A stretch of 64,000 nt of DNA from Cerrena zonata (Eukaryota; Basidiomycota; Agaricomycetes; Polyporales; Cerrenaceae). The position numbers and the translations under genes are program-made. Below the pieces are notes generated by a model. The model ran no database searches. It saw nothing but the letters and a program-made list of their open reading frames with translations, and was not told the DNA's origin. Within the stretch, counting starts at the first letter, position 1, and each line of letters starts with the position of its first letter. The DNA lies in assembly GCA_038087015.1 (NCBI GenBank), contig JASBNA010000020.1:434001-498000 (forward strand), given 5' to 3'. Positions 46,556-58,217 of this stretch are shown piece after piece.

Positions 46556-48127
46556 ATGTCATTACCGATGTAAGTCTACGCGATTGCCGGAGCATGAATT
46601 TAATTTAAACGGAAAATAGTGACAGGGTTGCGTACACAGCGGCGACAGGTGGGCCTCTCTCTAACTCGGAGCAATTTGGCGGAATACCTCAAACGAATTC
46701 TCTCAGCGTTATTGACATATGAATTTGCACTCGTAATGGCGAGGGAACGTCGTGCGTTCTGGCATCCCCCTTTCAAGAGCTCACAGTTTCTCTACTTCAT
46801 TATTCGCTACGCACCCTTAATATCTCGGATTCCTGTTTTGATCAAAGGAATCGCACGTTTCGATGCCGCGAGTGATGCTGTAAGTGAGTTTATTTCGCGC
46901 GTAATGTGTCGTTAACTCTCATACTCAGGGGTTCGTAATCGTATTATTCAACGGAAGTCGATCTCACAAACTATGTCACGACAGCTGTCTCGCATCGACA
47001 TGGGTATACGAGTTCTTGTACATCAGTACATTATTGTCCATTGTCGGTAGGTACTTCTTACTGGTGAGGGAGGAATAATTACTCACGACCCATACCAGTT
47101 GTAGCTTCCCTTCGAGTATACGTCGTATGGTCACTCAACGTTCGCCTCGGCCTTGTGGTCCTAATACCAGGCCTTTTGATGCCATTCGCTCATATCGTAA
47201 TGTTACACAGTGTCCGTTGCAAGTCGTGGCCCTGACCTTCACCTCCTTAGGCGTATACGGCACTGGCAAGCGATATCCTAGTGAGCGATCCGACAGACAC
47301 ATTGAATTGTTTCTTCCTTGTTGCACCCAGCCGTGTCAGTGAAACGAAGAAGGTTGTGACGTGAGTTTCAAATTTTTCTGACTGATAATACAGCTAAGTC
47401 ATCGTATAGTGGTTAGTAAAACCTGTATTAGCTAAAGGTCAAACAACGACTAACTCGATGTGACAGCATTGTACGGCTCCTGCTTCACAGAATTTGCCAG
47501 TGACACACTTGTCATCTCTCTGTTATGGGTTAGAGCTTTACGATTGTATCGTATTATGAATGCCTCTTCTGTAGCCAGAGTGCTACTTCGAGATGGTGAG
47601 TTTGATTACCTTCTCTTCTCGAATGAGCCTCACATGGTGACTCCAACCCAGGGACCGTCTATTTCCTGTAAGTCCTGGTGTAATAACTCGTTCGGGATAT
47701 TCACTACGAATGTTCTAGCACAATGGTAGGCTTGGGTATCCCGCTGTTGGTATCTTCAAATCGAGAACAGCCTCTATCATTACTCAGCGTAAGTCACTTC
47801 GATATACCAATCAGTACTGCGCCGTCTGACATGCACACAAGGGTTTCGGAGCTGCGGCTTTAGATCTTTCAATGACGTAGGTCGACTCAGTCAATTTATG
47901 GACATATTTGGCCTGATATATTGTACAGACTCAGATCCATACTCGTATGCCGCTTCATGCTCAATCTGCGGGAGCATGGCCAAGGTCCCAATCCCGAAAC
48001 TACTGATATATCCACATTTCAAGTTGCACGTTCGACGGGCGGCTCTGTCAGCGTGCCACCACCTCGGGCCTCAGTACCACCCGAGTCTTACAACCTAACC
48101 ACTCTACGAACATATCCTGTAGCATAA
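46556..48127 (+). CDS. DUF6533-type integral-membrane protein, tandem copy 1
   Basis: ATG at 46556 gives MSLPI. Splicing at a GTAAGT donor joins it to DRVAYTAATALLTYEFALVM and ARERRAFWHPPFKSSQFLYF, then RYAPLISRIPVLIKGI. This is the conserved DUF6533 pattern: a helix ending Tyr-Glu, a basic loop with Phe-Trp, and a second helix containing Arg-Tyr. Later exons include VASLRVYVVWSLNVRLGLVV, LIPGLLMPFAHIVMLH, LYGSCFTEFASDTLVISLLW, RALRLYRIMNASSVARVLLR and the short DGTVYFL exon. The C-terminus has SILVCRFMLNLREHGQGPNP (the family's Arg-Phe-x-Leu-Asn-Leu-Arg signature), then TYPVA and TAA at 48127. The predicted protein has about seven helices and no known function. The next gene is a tandem paralogue. 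Exons in the middle are approximate. Confidence 0.7.
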
Positions 48128-48273
48128 GCGAATGACTTGTAGCTACTCTGCCAGTGCTCCTTCGTTGGGAATTCACAATCCTTTTGGGTAGTATCATAAT
48201 CATGGAGTATGTCCATCATCGACGGCCGTTTGTGGTTTGCTTGGGCCACTGCCTTTCTAAGCAAGTTGCCCAA
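48088..48273 (-). pseudogene. C-terminal kinase remnant
   Basis: The minus strand reads GNLLRKAVAQANHKRPSMMD followed by ILHDYD. This resembles the last helices of a kinase domain (Lys-Arg-Pro-Ser-Met ... Ile-Leu), like the RPS/RPT ends of the kinases elsewhere in this window. No activation segment or catalytic loop is found upstream (48274-48480), so only a fragment is present. It overlaps the 3' end of the DUF6533 gene on the opposite strand. A chance match is possible. Confidence 0.4.
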
Positions 48274-48385
48274 TGGGTACTGACAGCCTGAGATGATTCA
48301 AATTGCTATCTGTACTTGGTATATGGTACTGCATCGGCTCCCCCATACCGCATGTTGGCCTGTGACCACGATATACACAACTAGG

Positions 48386-49914
48386 ATGCTAATGTGAGCT
48401 CTGTTCATTTGTTGACAATATTGTGAGATGACATGACAATAGAGATCATATTGTATACTGTGTGACTATCAGTGAGTATGCAATCCACTGATACAAACAT
48501 GGTTCCTAACAGTCTCCATTGTAGCTCTATCAATCTACGAGTATCTCGTTACGTTTTCTCGAGAGGTCGACTGTTTCTGGTCTAGACCTCGAAGAAAACT
48601 AATATTCTTTTACTTCATTATTCGTTATGCGCCTCTCTTATCCAGGATCCCCGTTCTGATTGAAGGATTGGATCTGGCTTCGGACCTACTCTTCAGTGCG
48701 GTACGTGAGCGGTTGATCTGTCATTCGTTGATCTAATAATGCTCCCATTTAGCGGTTTGTGATGCTACTCTTCAATAATCTCCGTATCTCTCACGTGTAT
48801 TCACTGGTGTATTAGTTGCACGGCTTCGTTGTGGACTTATGAGATCCTGTATTTCTGTTCACGAAGTGCAATCGTCTGTAGGTGCCAGAGGGTACGGGGG
48901 TTTGCATAGATGTTGACCAGGACGTTTTAGTATTTTCTGCTCTCCGTGTATACGCGGTCTACTCATTCGATCTGCGACCGTTTCTGGCAGTATTACTTCC
49001 TGGGTTGTGTTTACCATTTACCCGCCTTGTACGGACCGATATCATCCTCCCTCTCTCATTAAGCTTAATAAACTCCAAATGCAGGCCTTTGTCGCAGGTT
49101 CCTTTTCCAACTTCAAGAATTTACCAGGGAGTTCACGATCTCATTGCATTGAAATCACGTCGCAAGACTTCACCCATCAACAAAACATCTTCCAGACGTA
49201 CGCATCTCCAGTGTGCCATTAGACTTTACACTAACGAAGATAATTAGAGGTTGGTCTCATTACCCCATTCTCTGCCAACAATCCTTTTTCAAATAATATA
49301 GTTTTATGGTATGCGACGTTCACCTCTCTTCCAAGCGAAGCTCTGGTAGTTGGATTACTATGGTTCAAGACTTTCCAATTATACACCGCGAGTCACAGGC
49401 TTTACTCGTCACGGCCTTCGCTAACGCAAGTTTTATTACAAGATGGTAAGGTGTAGTATGTCCTCCAGAACAATGCGATACTCATAGTTGTATATTCAGG
49501 AACTGTATACTTTTTGTAAGTATATCTATTGAGGTAAATGGAGATACATACCTACCGTATGATAGATGTTTACTCGCGATGGATATTCCGATCCTAGCAG
49601 TCGTATCTACGAGGCCTGCACCAACAGCTTTCTTCCGAGTAAGCACCTTACGACTGCCAATTTTAATGACTGAAACCAGCCCCTGTAGGGTCTCGGGGCC
49701 ATCTCGTTTGATATTTCTTTAGTGTGGGTGATGTACAATTTTCCATAACCAAATTCAAAATTAACTTTGTTACAGTGTTAAATCAAGTCTCATGTGTCGT
49801 CTCATTTTCAACCTGCATGAGACGGGAAATTGGCGTGGTACAGTTAGCAATATGTCTACGTCAGTACAGTTTGCAGAACCCTTTGATCTGCCAAGCAGCA
49901 TAGACTCGGAATAG
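48386..49914 (+). CDS. DUF6533-type integral-membrane protein, tandem copy 2
   Basis: ATG at 48386 gives MLI across a GTGAGC...ACAATAG intron to DHIVYCVTI, and a second intron leads to SIVALSIYEYLVTFSREVDC with FWSRPRRKLIFFYFIIRYAP and LSRIPVLIEGLDLASDLLFS. The layout (two-codon first exon, Tyr-Glu helix, Phe-Trp loop, Ile-Ile-Arg-Tyr-Ala-Pro) copies the previous gene. Later exons include ALRVYAVYSFDLRPFLAVLL with PGLCLPF, and SLPSEALVVGLLWFKTFQLY with HRLYSSRPSLTQVLLQDG. The C-terminus carries LMCRLIFNLHETGNWRGTVS and ends SSIDSE with TAG at 49912-49914. The part between 48770 and 48880 is hard to splice cleanly, so one exon may be damaged. Function unknown. Confidence 0.62.
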
Positions 49915-50082
49915 TTCATTCGCAGTCAAAATATGAATATGGCACCTGAAATTGTGGCGCTTCTCTATCACCGTGTCCAACGAGAGATGGGTGGTGCTGT
50001 AACATTTTAAATCATGCATAAAATAGGGACATGTACTTTACAGTGTATTTGTGTGGGTTTTAATCAACGGGATCTATGACGG

Positions 50083-52371
50083 TTAATGCGGCAAAGCTCT
50101 CAACCTCGACACCAAGCTCTCATTCGGGAGATTGTGGGCTTGTGCTGCACGGAGCGCCATGAACACGCACCATTGACGAGACTCTGTCCAAGGTGTTCCA
50201 TCATGCACCGGGATGATGTCTGTCAGCTCGTCAATTACTCCAACGAGACTACCTGCGTGCTCCTGGATCGCAGCGCCACGAGCAAGCGAACATAATTCTA
50301 CGAAGACGAAGGTGAACACAACTGGATCCAAGGAGAAATGTGTGTCTGAGAAGAGGCGAGTTCGGGTAAGGCATAATACGATGTCGCCGTTGTCTGTGGG
50401 TTGCCTTCGGCTCCACAATACATGGATCAAGGTTCGAGCTGCAGATATCAAATTCGACAAAAATGCATCCGCTGAAGGAAGAAAAGTCAGTATCTCCCTC
50501 TCAAGGGTTGTGGGTCGCGCTTACACGTAAACGCATGTAGCTTCGGAATGGATGAGTCAGAGACGGAGCATAGGGGGTGAGGACAATCGGGGTATTTGTT
50601 GATTGCATGATCCATGACGCGATATAACGTGAGGATAGTAAACGCTGCAGATGTTCTCCCTTCTTGAACCAGCCTAAGGAACATTAAAAATGTCCTCTCG
50701 GAGATGACAAAGTCGTGTTTCTCCGGATCGTAAAGTATAGAGAGCGCATAGGTCAAATTTGAATGTAGCGGGGGAGAGACAGATGGGAGATGGACTCTGT
50801 CGGGCTGCATGATAGGATGTTGATTTTCGATGACCATATTCAGGAGCATTTGACACACTCCCTTTTTCGTTCCCCCTGCCGTATCAGGGAGAAACCCTAA
50901 GTCCACTGGTCCACACCTATTCCTGATATCTGTGATGCATTTCGTCACGTCCTTTACATCACATCCCTGTAAGCACCGAGTGATGGTCTCGTCGAGGTGC
51001 TCGCCCCGCAAGAGATCCTTTGAACAAACCAGAATTGACATGTCCAACGATGGGGCTTTGCACATCTCATCTTCTTCGTCAGCCTTCAATACGTCAACCC
51101 AGTTATCGACTCGGCGATCGAGATTCATAGACATAACCCTGAACCTTCGCCAATTTGAAGGAATAAAGAAGAGCGCCGCGTCCTTCAGGTTGGCCACGAG
51201 AGGTGGAAGCCAAGACCATAATCGTATTTTGCGAAGTACTCCCTTCAACATCGGGGTTTTGTATGGGCATTGGGAAGAGAACGCGGGTGCCAGAGTCGTG
51301 AAGAGAAAAATGGTTATCCAGACAAGCATAATACCGGTTGTCACCCACCCTACGACCGGATTTAGCTCACGGAGAAACGCGCTTAGACCAATAAAAAACA
51401 GTACGAGAGCGGTTTGAAGGAGAAGAGGAAGAGAAGCAGCGAGTTCAAACACCATCCAGTCTTTCATGCCTTGGTTACGGAAGAATCGCGTGGCAATTTG
51501 AAGTCGAGAGTCATGTGTGTCGTAAGCCATGAATTCGTGAAACCACTGTTTTACGAGAATACCAAGGGATGCGGTAATCAGTGCTATAACGAGACTTGCT
51601 GTCCAAAGAGTGTTGGTTACAACGGATGATGTGGACGCCTTGAAAGGAACAATAACTGGCAATGATATATCTATGTCATTGACTTTGCTAGAATTCGAGA
51701 TAGTGGCAAGCTGAGAGGAGATACGGAGAAGAAGCTGATTGGTTGTATCCTCTGGTTGTTGTTGTAGAGATCTGTAAGACTCGACAATGAATGTGGTAAC
51801 CACAGCAGAAAATAAACCGGCCTATGCGGGAATTACAATGTTGGGGTCAAAATGAAGTCTATCAAAATAAGAAAAGTTGTCACTGACGAATACGAGCAGG
51901 GTATCAATGTCTTCCTTCGCATCGTGAATTCTCCTTTGGTCGTACCTCCGGATAAGGTCAGATAGTCTAGCCCAACCGGTTCGCTCGGGTTCGATTTGAA
52001 CACGTAGAGGCTTTTCGTCCGACGACATATTCTAACATATTCCCCTTCAGTCACACTAGGAAATACGGTATATTTGATAGCCATACCATTTTGTCCGTCG
52101 GGATTGTACTAGATGACCGCTGTCTATCTAGGAGCTGGAGAGGAGTAGTGTTATCCCCTGTACCAGTACCAGTGTTGCTCTCTGATTGCCCTTGAGAATC
52201 AATTGCTTGGGTGGACCACAAATGATCGACTGGAGAGAATCCAGCGTTACCAGTGTTGTCAATCGATGAACCCACAGTTCCGTCAACGAGTCTGTTCGCA
52301 TGCGTGGGGGAAGTTGGTATGAAACCCACAGCACGGTGAGGGGTGTATGTCGGAGTATCGATAGAGGCCAT
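50083..52371 (-). CDS. DUF6535-type integral-membrane protein
   Basis: ATG at 52371 begins MASIDTPTYTPHRAVGFIPT and a Ser/Thr/Gln-rich N-terminus. After an intron comes MSSDEKPLRVQIEPERTGWA, then RLSDLIRRYDQRRIHDAKED and IDTLLVF. The next intron (about 51900-51826) joins this to AGLFSAVVTTFIVESYRSLQ, the DUF6535 signature. The domain continues with NTLWTASLVIALITASLGIL and KQWFHEFMAYDTH, GMKDWMVFELAASLPLLLQT, LVLFFIGLSAFLRELNPVVG and TGIMLVWITIFLFTTLAPAF. These give four or five membrane helices. A long soluble C-terminal region includes CSKDLLRGEHLDETITRCLQ, and a last exon ends NESLVSRLRALPH with TAA at 50083-50085. These large basidiomycete proteins have no assigned function. The frame is clean over about 440 codons in the main exon. 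Confidence 0.85.
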
Positions 52372-53211
52372 GGTGGAAATATAGAATGAAGAGACAAGCC
52401 TGCTGCAAAGGGAAGTCAGAAGGACGTGTGTTACTATATACCCAGCATGTCAAACGTACGAATTCGAAGACAGGAAACCATTATTGTGGTAGATATTCCT
52501 GGGTACAACTCTGGTGCATCAGCATCGCCGCGGTCTCACAGAACATCATTCTAGACATCATGAGACCTTGCCTGTCAGTATAACGGGGAACAAACGACCA
52601 ACTATGGGGGGAAAGCTGTCCGTATCGGCAATTCTCATTTCTTCGCACGGAGAAGGATGTGGTTGAACTCGAAATAAGCCTGTAGCCGAAAGGCGATGAC
52701 CATAGCACTTTGTACTTCCCAGCGGCTTCTCCAAGCAACTATACCAAGCTACCTAAAGAAGGTATCAGTATTCTGGAAACATAAACATTCCTTATTACAG
52801 GATTATATTTATCCTGATCGGTGATGATGAGGTTGAATACCAATTGGGGGGAGCAGATGTGACGATGGCAGTCCCCAACCGAGGCCGACTCCTTTACTGG
52901 GAAATAGGACAGTCCTACCGTGACAGCACAACATAACGACCGGACATTCAGAGTCATTAACACCGCTAGCTTGCATAACTCTTACATGCAAATATTTACT
53001 AAGCGTGGGATACTGAAAACGCGTTTTGTAGGGTTTTGCAATATTCGCGACTCACGTATTCCCTACGTTACTCCTCGCTTCACTCAACGTCGGGTTCGTT
53101 TCACTGCGTAAGTAAAAGTAGCCTACGTTGGTACTGTACAACTAACCACAGTAAGAATATAACAGGTAATGATAGGTTTTATACCTTATCAGCATTCAGT
53201 ATTCCTGACCC
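52372..53211. other. 840 bases without a recognised gene
   Basis: This lies between the start of the DUF6535 gene and the 3' end of the aldo-keto reductase. The overlapping frames on both strands at 52481-53111 have no domain or splice logic. Confidence 0.4.
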
Positions 53212-54558
53212 TCACCATCCTAGCTGCTCATACGTCCACCCCCAGACAATGCCACGCTCATTTGCCTTGTTACACAACCTCTCGTTCTTATTCAGCTTGC
53301 TAATCGCCTCGAGATCCTCCGTTGAAAGAGTCGGAGGTGCAAGGTTCTCCTGTTGATGCAGACTGTTCGAACTTTTAGGGACCGCAATGACTCCCCGGCT
53401 GAGGTGCCAGGCAAGAATAATCTGTGCTGGGGTGACTTTGTATTTGGCGGCCAAAGAGACGATGGTGGGGTCTGAGCGAACGGTAGCGTATCCGGTAGGT
53501 GTATACGCTGTTAAGGTGATTCCTTTTGCATCGCAATATGCCTTCAGCTCAGGTTGAGCGAGATAAGGATGAAGCCTAAAATAGATAATGTACATAGTGA
53601 AGTCAATCAGGGAAGCTTCGCTACTTACTCGACCTGGTTGACAGCGGGGGTAACCTTTGCTGTTGTAAATAGCTGATCGAGTCTAGAATCTCGATATGAG
53701 TACGTTTTTCGCAACGATCATTCTTGTACCCAGGCATACGTTTTGATTGAGAAGTTGCTCACGCCGATCGCACGAGCCTTTCCGCTTGCGAGAATTTTCT
53801 CGACTTCAGTCCATGTGTCATTGAACGTGATGGTATCGGTCACCAACAAGTCGCCTGCTTCATTACGGGGCATGTCGTTGTCCTCTGAATGACACATCAG
53901 GTATGTCAACATCGAGGACTAGGTATGATGTCACCTTCATATACAACAGCGAAAGGCCAATGAACCAAATACTACGTCCATAGTATCATCAGTAACTTAG
54001 ATGTGGGTCGTACAGTGAATAAACTCACGAGATCAATATAATCGGTCCCAAGATTGTTCAAACTCTCTTTGAACGATTCTTGAACGCGACCCATGTGGTT
54101 CCATCTGTATCGCATGTCAGTACTAGAAGAAGAAATACTATACTACTGAAAAACTGACGGGAGCTTAGTGGTAATAAAGAGATCTTTACGAGGAATCCCA
54201 GATTCCTTGATGGCTTTGCCAAGAGATCCCTCGGTCCCTGCATAGCGTGAGTGACATACTACTTCACTTTTAAAATCAGGACGATTACCGTATCCCAATG
54301 CTGTATCGAAATGCCTATATCCATTCTATGATATAACCTTAGTACGAGAATATAATAAACTCAAACGATATAATGTGCAGACCTTCAACGCAGTTAAAAA
54401 CCAGGCTTTCCCAGCCTCACGCTCCTCTTTCGTAAGGCCAGACCAACATCCCAAACCTTAAAGCGATTTAACCATAATTACGGAAGTTTGAGTCAATAGA
54501 ATTTACCTATTGCAGGAACTTCAACACCGTTGTTGAGCTTGAAGTTGGGAACAGACAT
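53212..54558 (-). CDS. Aldo-keto reductase, copy 1
   Basis: This NADPH-dependent carbonyl reductase has a TIM-barrel fold. ATG at 54558 starts [18 protein letters not shown]. The exons read [27 protein letters not shown] (catalytic Asp and Tyr), [20 protein letters not shown] with TTKLP (catalytic Lys) and [20 protein letters not shown] with DYID. Then come the HWPFAV strand (catalytic His), [35 protein letters not shown] with [27 protein letters not shown] and [20 protein letters not shown]. The end is [20 protein letters not shown], the NADPH-binding [23 protein letters not shown] and TGA at 53212-53214. All exons join in frame. The paralogue at 62.5-63.8 kb shares the exon plan. Substrate unknown. 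Confidence 0.92.
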
Positions 54559-55504
54559 GATAGTGATGGGTGATCTCTGTGCGTCGGTAGTCTCAGAGGA
54601 ACCATATACCTATACATATACCTCGGCACCGATGTAATCCTGACTTGTACAAGGTTTGAGTTGCTCAGTCAGCACATTAGAAGGTCATGGGTCTTTATAA
54701 TTGGAAGCGAGTGTCCCACAGAGCGGTCCGTGTACCATAGGCCTGGGTTATCAATATAACTAGGGTCCTACTGGAAGACAACGACTAGAGAAAGTTGTTC
54801 ACCACATATACACCAGCCTGTGCCACTATAAGACGTGTTAAATATTTACTTAAGATTAAGATGTTATTACTCACTACTTTGTACCTAGTTATGGAAGCTG
54901 AGGCAAGGTGTCGTATTGGACTATTGATTAATATAGGACTCCTGAGATAAGACATCGAACATCTGGAACGAGATACCGTCTGATGTTCGTAACGAAGTTG
55001 GCACGAATATTGTTGCTTGTCGTTTAATCCATGTATCACCCGTATCACACTGTGTATACCGTGTATAAGCATGTATAAGGGACTACACAATATCAGGAAC
55101 ATTACTCTTCATATCATAAAGAAACGTACAATCAATCACAACGTTCATGACAGTCACCGACTCGGAATAATCCTTCTCCCAATGTCTCCGCACCGACTAA
55201 TATCAAGTCCGCGATCACCCCGATTCCGTATTCGCGACCCAAGAGAGACGATATAAGGCTTTGTGGTGCTAAGCACATAGCAGATATCGTCGGCTATTCC
55301 CGCAGATGATTTGGGGGTTCACTTGAATGGTCAGTCATCCTTTTACAAAGGCAGTGTCATACGAAAGTGTGGGTCCTGGTTTACGTTACCGCGGTTGCCT
55401 TCATCTCGACTTCTTCCCGGATACCTATTCCAACACTGAGAGGATCAGTCGAGACCTCTGTCTCTTCATCCGATATGCCGTCGTCGACGTAGTCGAAGCC
55501 AGTC
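54559..55504. other. 0.95 kb without a recognised gene
   Basis: This is the upstream region of aldo-keto reductase 1. The frame 55381-55623 (minus) overlaps the 3' end of the DUF6533 gene and reads as a Ser/Thr/acidic tail; it could be an alternative C-terminus of that gene. Otherwise no feature is supported. Confidence 0.4.
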
Positions 55505-57095
55505 CTAGTTTCTGAAGAGCCTGCCGTGGACGACATAACTCGTGTAGAGGGGAGCACCCAAGTTACCAACGAGGTTTTCGGCGAAACGAGGATCCGATAG
55601 TATGTAGCTTTGTGATGTATCACCGGGCTCCGTCTTCAAGTAAACACCGCGGAGATTGAGCATGAAACGACTGAGGAAGATTATCGTGATCCTAGATAAA
55701 AAAGAGATTAAGGAATGTATGGAGGTGCGACAACAAAACTTACACGTGGGAGAAGTAAATCCACACATCCCAAAGGATGAAGTTGCTGCCCACCTGATAA
55801 AACGTCAGACAATAGGGCTATGTTGAAAATAAAATATGACTCACTTGACTAGAAACAATTGCAAGAATTTGAACGATGAGAATAGCCCTATAACGAGGGT
55901 CAAGAAGCAGTATCAAACTCAGCTTCTTAGCATACTTACCCAAAGTATAAGGTCCCTGATTCAAATAATGAGATGAAATGCAATAACGTCTACAGAAAGT
56001 GTCTTACCGTCACGAAGCAGAAGGCTAACAAGCGGTGTGTACACTCCTAGGCGCATCGACTTTCTGCGAATGCCAACGGTCTTCACCCATGTTACGATCA
56101 GGAGGAAGCAATCAGAAGCAAGTACTAGTGCACTAGCTGTCGTGTCGACTACATGGTATCCATCAGTTTGTAGGGAAACTTAGAAAACGAGTAAGCAACA
56201 TACGTCTAGATGTGAAGTATATATAAGGCACGAGGTAGAGCTCAGAAGGACACGCCACTCACGCAAAGAGTCTAGGAGTATCATCCCAAATAGCTCCACA
56301 GCCATACAGAGGCGGACCAAACGCAAGTGGTGTATAGCTTGATTGCAGAAACTGTTACAGACGAGAACACTCAGAATATGCAGAGGAGGATACCACTTGA
56401 CCTACGATAGAAATCCCGATCCGTGCGGACCAGAGGATAACAACCACAACAAGTGGTGACCACGACAATCCGGAGATTCCGTACAACCTCAAAGCAGTAA
56501 AGCCTTCCGATCACATCAACAGGAAAAACAATATGCAGAGGGATATAAGGAACCCACCTCCAATAGCGGCATAATTTAGGTCTGTTAAGGAATCATCCAA
56601 CCGCAGGACTATCTTGCATCTTCAAAATCACATCTCAGTTCGAGCCCGGCGATCAAATCCAAATAGCATTTACCGCTGCCAAGTTGAATCAGAATATATT
56701 CGGTGAGACTAGGGAGAAATACGTACACTATCCACCGTTGTTGTAACAAACAAACTCGCCATTAGACAGATTCTCTCTGCCACAAGTCCATATCGTGTGA
56801 GGAAATAGATACCAGTCGCTCCTGTCAGTTTACGGTTCCATATTCGTTGAACTTCGTCAGGAAAGGTTGCTAGCGTGTCGTAGAATAGCCATACTAGACG
56901 TCGAGCCCATAAGATTTGTCAGCCCCTACGGTGATAGCTACGAACTCACTTGACGAAGCAACAATACAATAGTTTTCCACATATCTATAAACCAGACCTT
57001 AGTTAGCGTAACAAGCATTATAGAACTTGGACGTACAATCGGCTATAAGCATCGAAAATCTCCTGCTGAATTTCTGATGGCTCCGATGTCGACAT
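55505..57095 (-). CDS. DUF6533-type integral-membrane protein, copy 3
   Basis: ATG at 57095 gives MSTSEPSEIQQEIFDAYS. An intron joins it to YVENYCIVASS, then WLFYDTLATFPDEVQRIWNR, LTGATGIYFLTRYGLVAERI and CLMASLFVTT. This is the family's first-helix (…LFYD), Glu-Val…Ile-Trp loop and Thr-Arg-Tyr pattern. Several short hydrophobic exons follow between 56690 and 55800. The C-terminal exon reads ITIIFLSRFMLNLRGVYLKT, with the SRFMLNLR signature, then EPGDTSQSYILSDPRFAENL and VGNLGAPLYTS. In this frame it ends at 55505. A neighbouring frame continues as a Ser/Glu-rich tail to 55381, so the true end may differ if an unseen splice or a base error lies near 55560. Function unknown. Confidence 0.68.
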
Positions 57096-58217
57096 GGTTG
57101 GCTGTCAGAAGGAAGGTAGTCGCATGCCCAGAGCGGGGCAGAAAGCGTTGCAATACGGCAGAGTCTATATAAGCCAACCACGCGTACTAGATAAGACCGA
57201 AGGTTAACGCAAGCAAAGGAACATTCTAAAATACCGCTAGAGGAACCCTAAGTTGCGGAGGGTCGTGGAAACAAGCGATGGATTGGGTTTGGATTGGGTA
57301 ATATTGAGTGCCTAGCCCATTTTCATCGGAGTGAGACATAAGCAATTGATCGAGAAGGCAGGTGATTGCTGGAGTACGACATTGCATGAACCTTTGGTGC
57401 GCGGTGGCGATGACAAGGTGCCACAGGGCGCGAGCTGGGACAAGTGGTCGGATGATACCATGTCGATATGTGGTTTTGATACCCGGCTGCTATGCAATGA
57501 GGAAGCTAATCAGCTCCCGCGGACAAAGATTCATATGTTGTGCTGTCTTTTTCTGGAAACACCTCTACCGGGAATTGAAGCTATCGTCATTTATTTGCTT
57601 TGAGTTTCTCAATTGTGTCGGACTTCTCACTTCGCATTAGCTAAGAAATGTTCGCCCACCAGTGCCTAAGTTGATCCATCACCTGCTGTGCAAGCCTGTT
57701 ACTAACTTGTTCAAGTGACACCACCACTTAAGTGATGTACTTATGGTGCTGTGTACCGCATTAGTTCTTGGTGTAGAAGTGGTATTGCATCTGAAGTTTC
57801 CAACATACCTTGCCTTGCCAGTGATTGGGGGATATGCGACTCATTACCCTGTAGATGAGCGCTGTCTTGGAACGACCTTCATCTGTAGAGAAATTGTTAG
57901 TAGGATCAATGTACGATCACTAAAGTGCCATTATGGCCTAAGTACTTTGGTGGCTTGTGCACTGTACAATGGACATAGAACGATCAGGCGTCTTATGATG
58001 GCCACGACCCTAGTCGGTCAGGCACCAACCCGTTCCCTCAAAGACTACAGTACCAGCGGTAGATTCTAATGTCCGTTGTAGACACACACAGTAAATTGAC
58101 GGCGGTATGATACATCCCTCGAGCAATAATACAATGAACTAAAGTACAAGATATGAGCGTTCCTGAGCGAGGTAGAGATAAACGAGAAAAGCATGGGATT
58201 ATACTACCGTGAGGTTA
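57096..58217. other. 1.1 kb without a recognised gene
   Basis: Frames at 57331-57603 and 57743-58069 (plus) run 90-108 codons but show no family motif, no splice sites linking them, and uneven composition. They are most likely chance. The region should include the promoter of the DUF6533 gene and the terminator of the LRR gene. Confidence 0.4.

Noticed and set aside
55381..55623. Ser/Glu-rich minus-strand frame as a separate gene
   Set aside because: Overlaps the 3' end of the DUF6533 gene; more likely an alternative or frame-shifted tail of it.
57331..58069. Two plus-strand frames of about 90 and 108 codons
   Set aside because: No motif, no linking splice sites, AT-rich flanks; probably spacer sequence.
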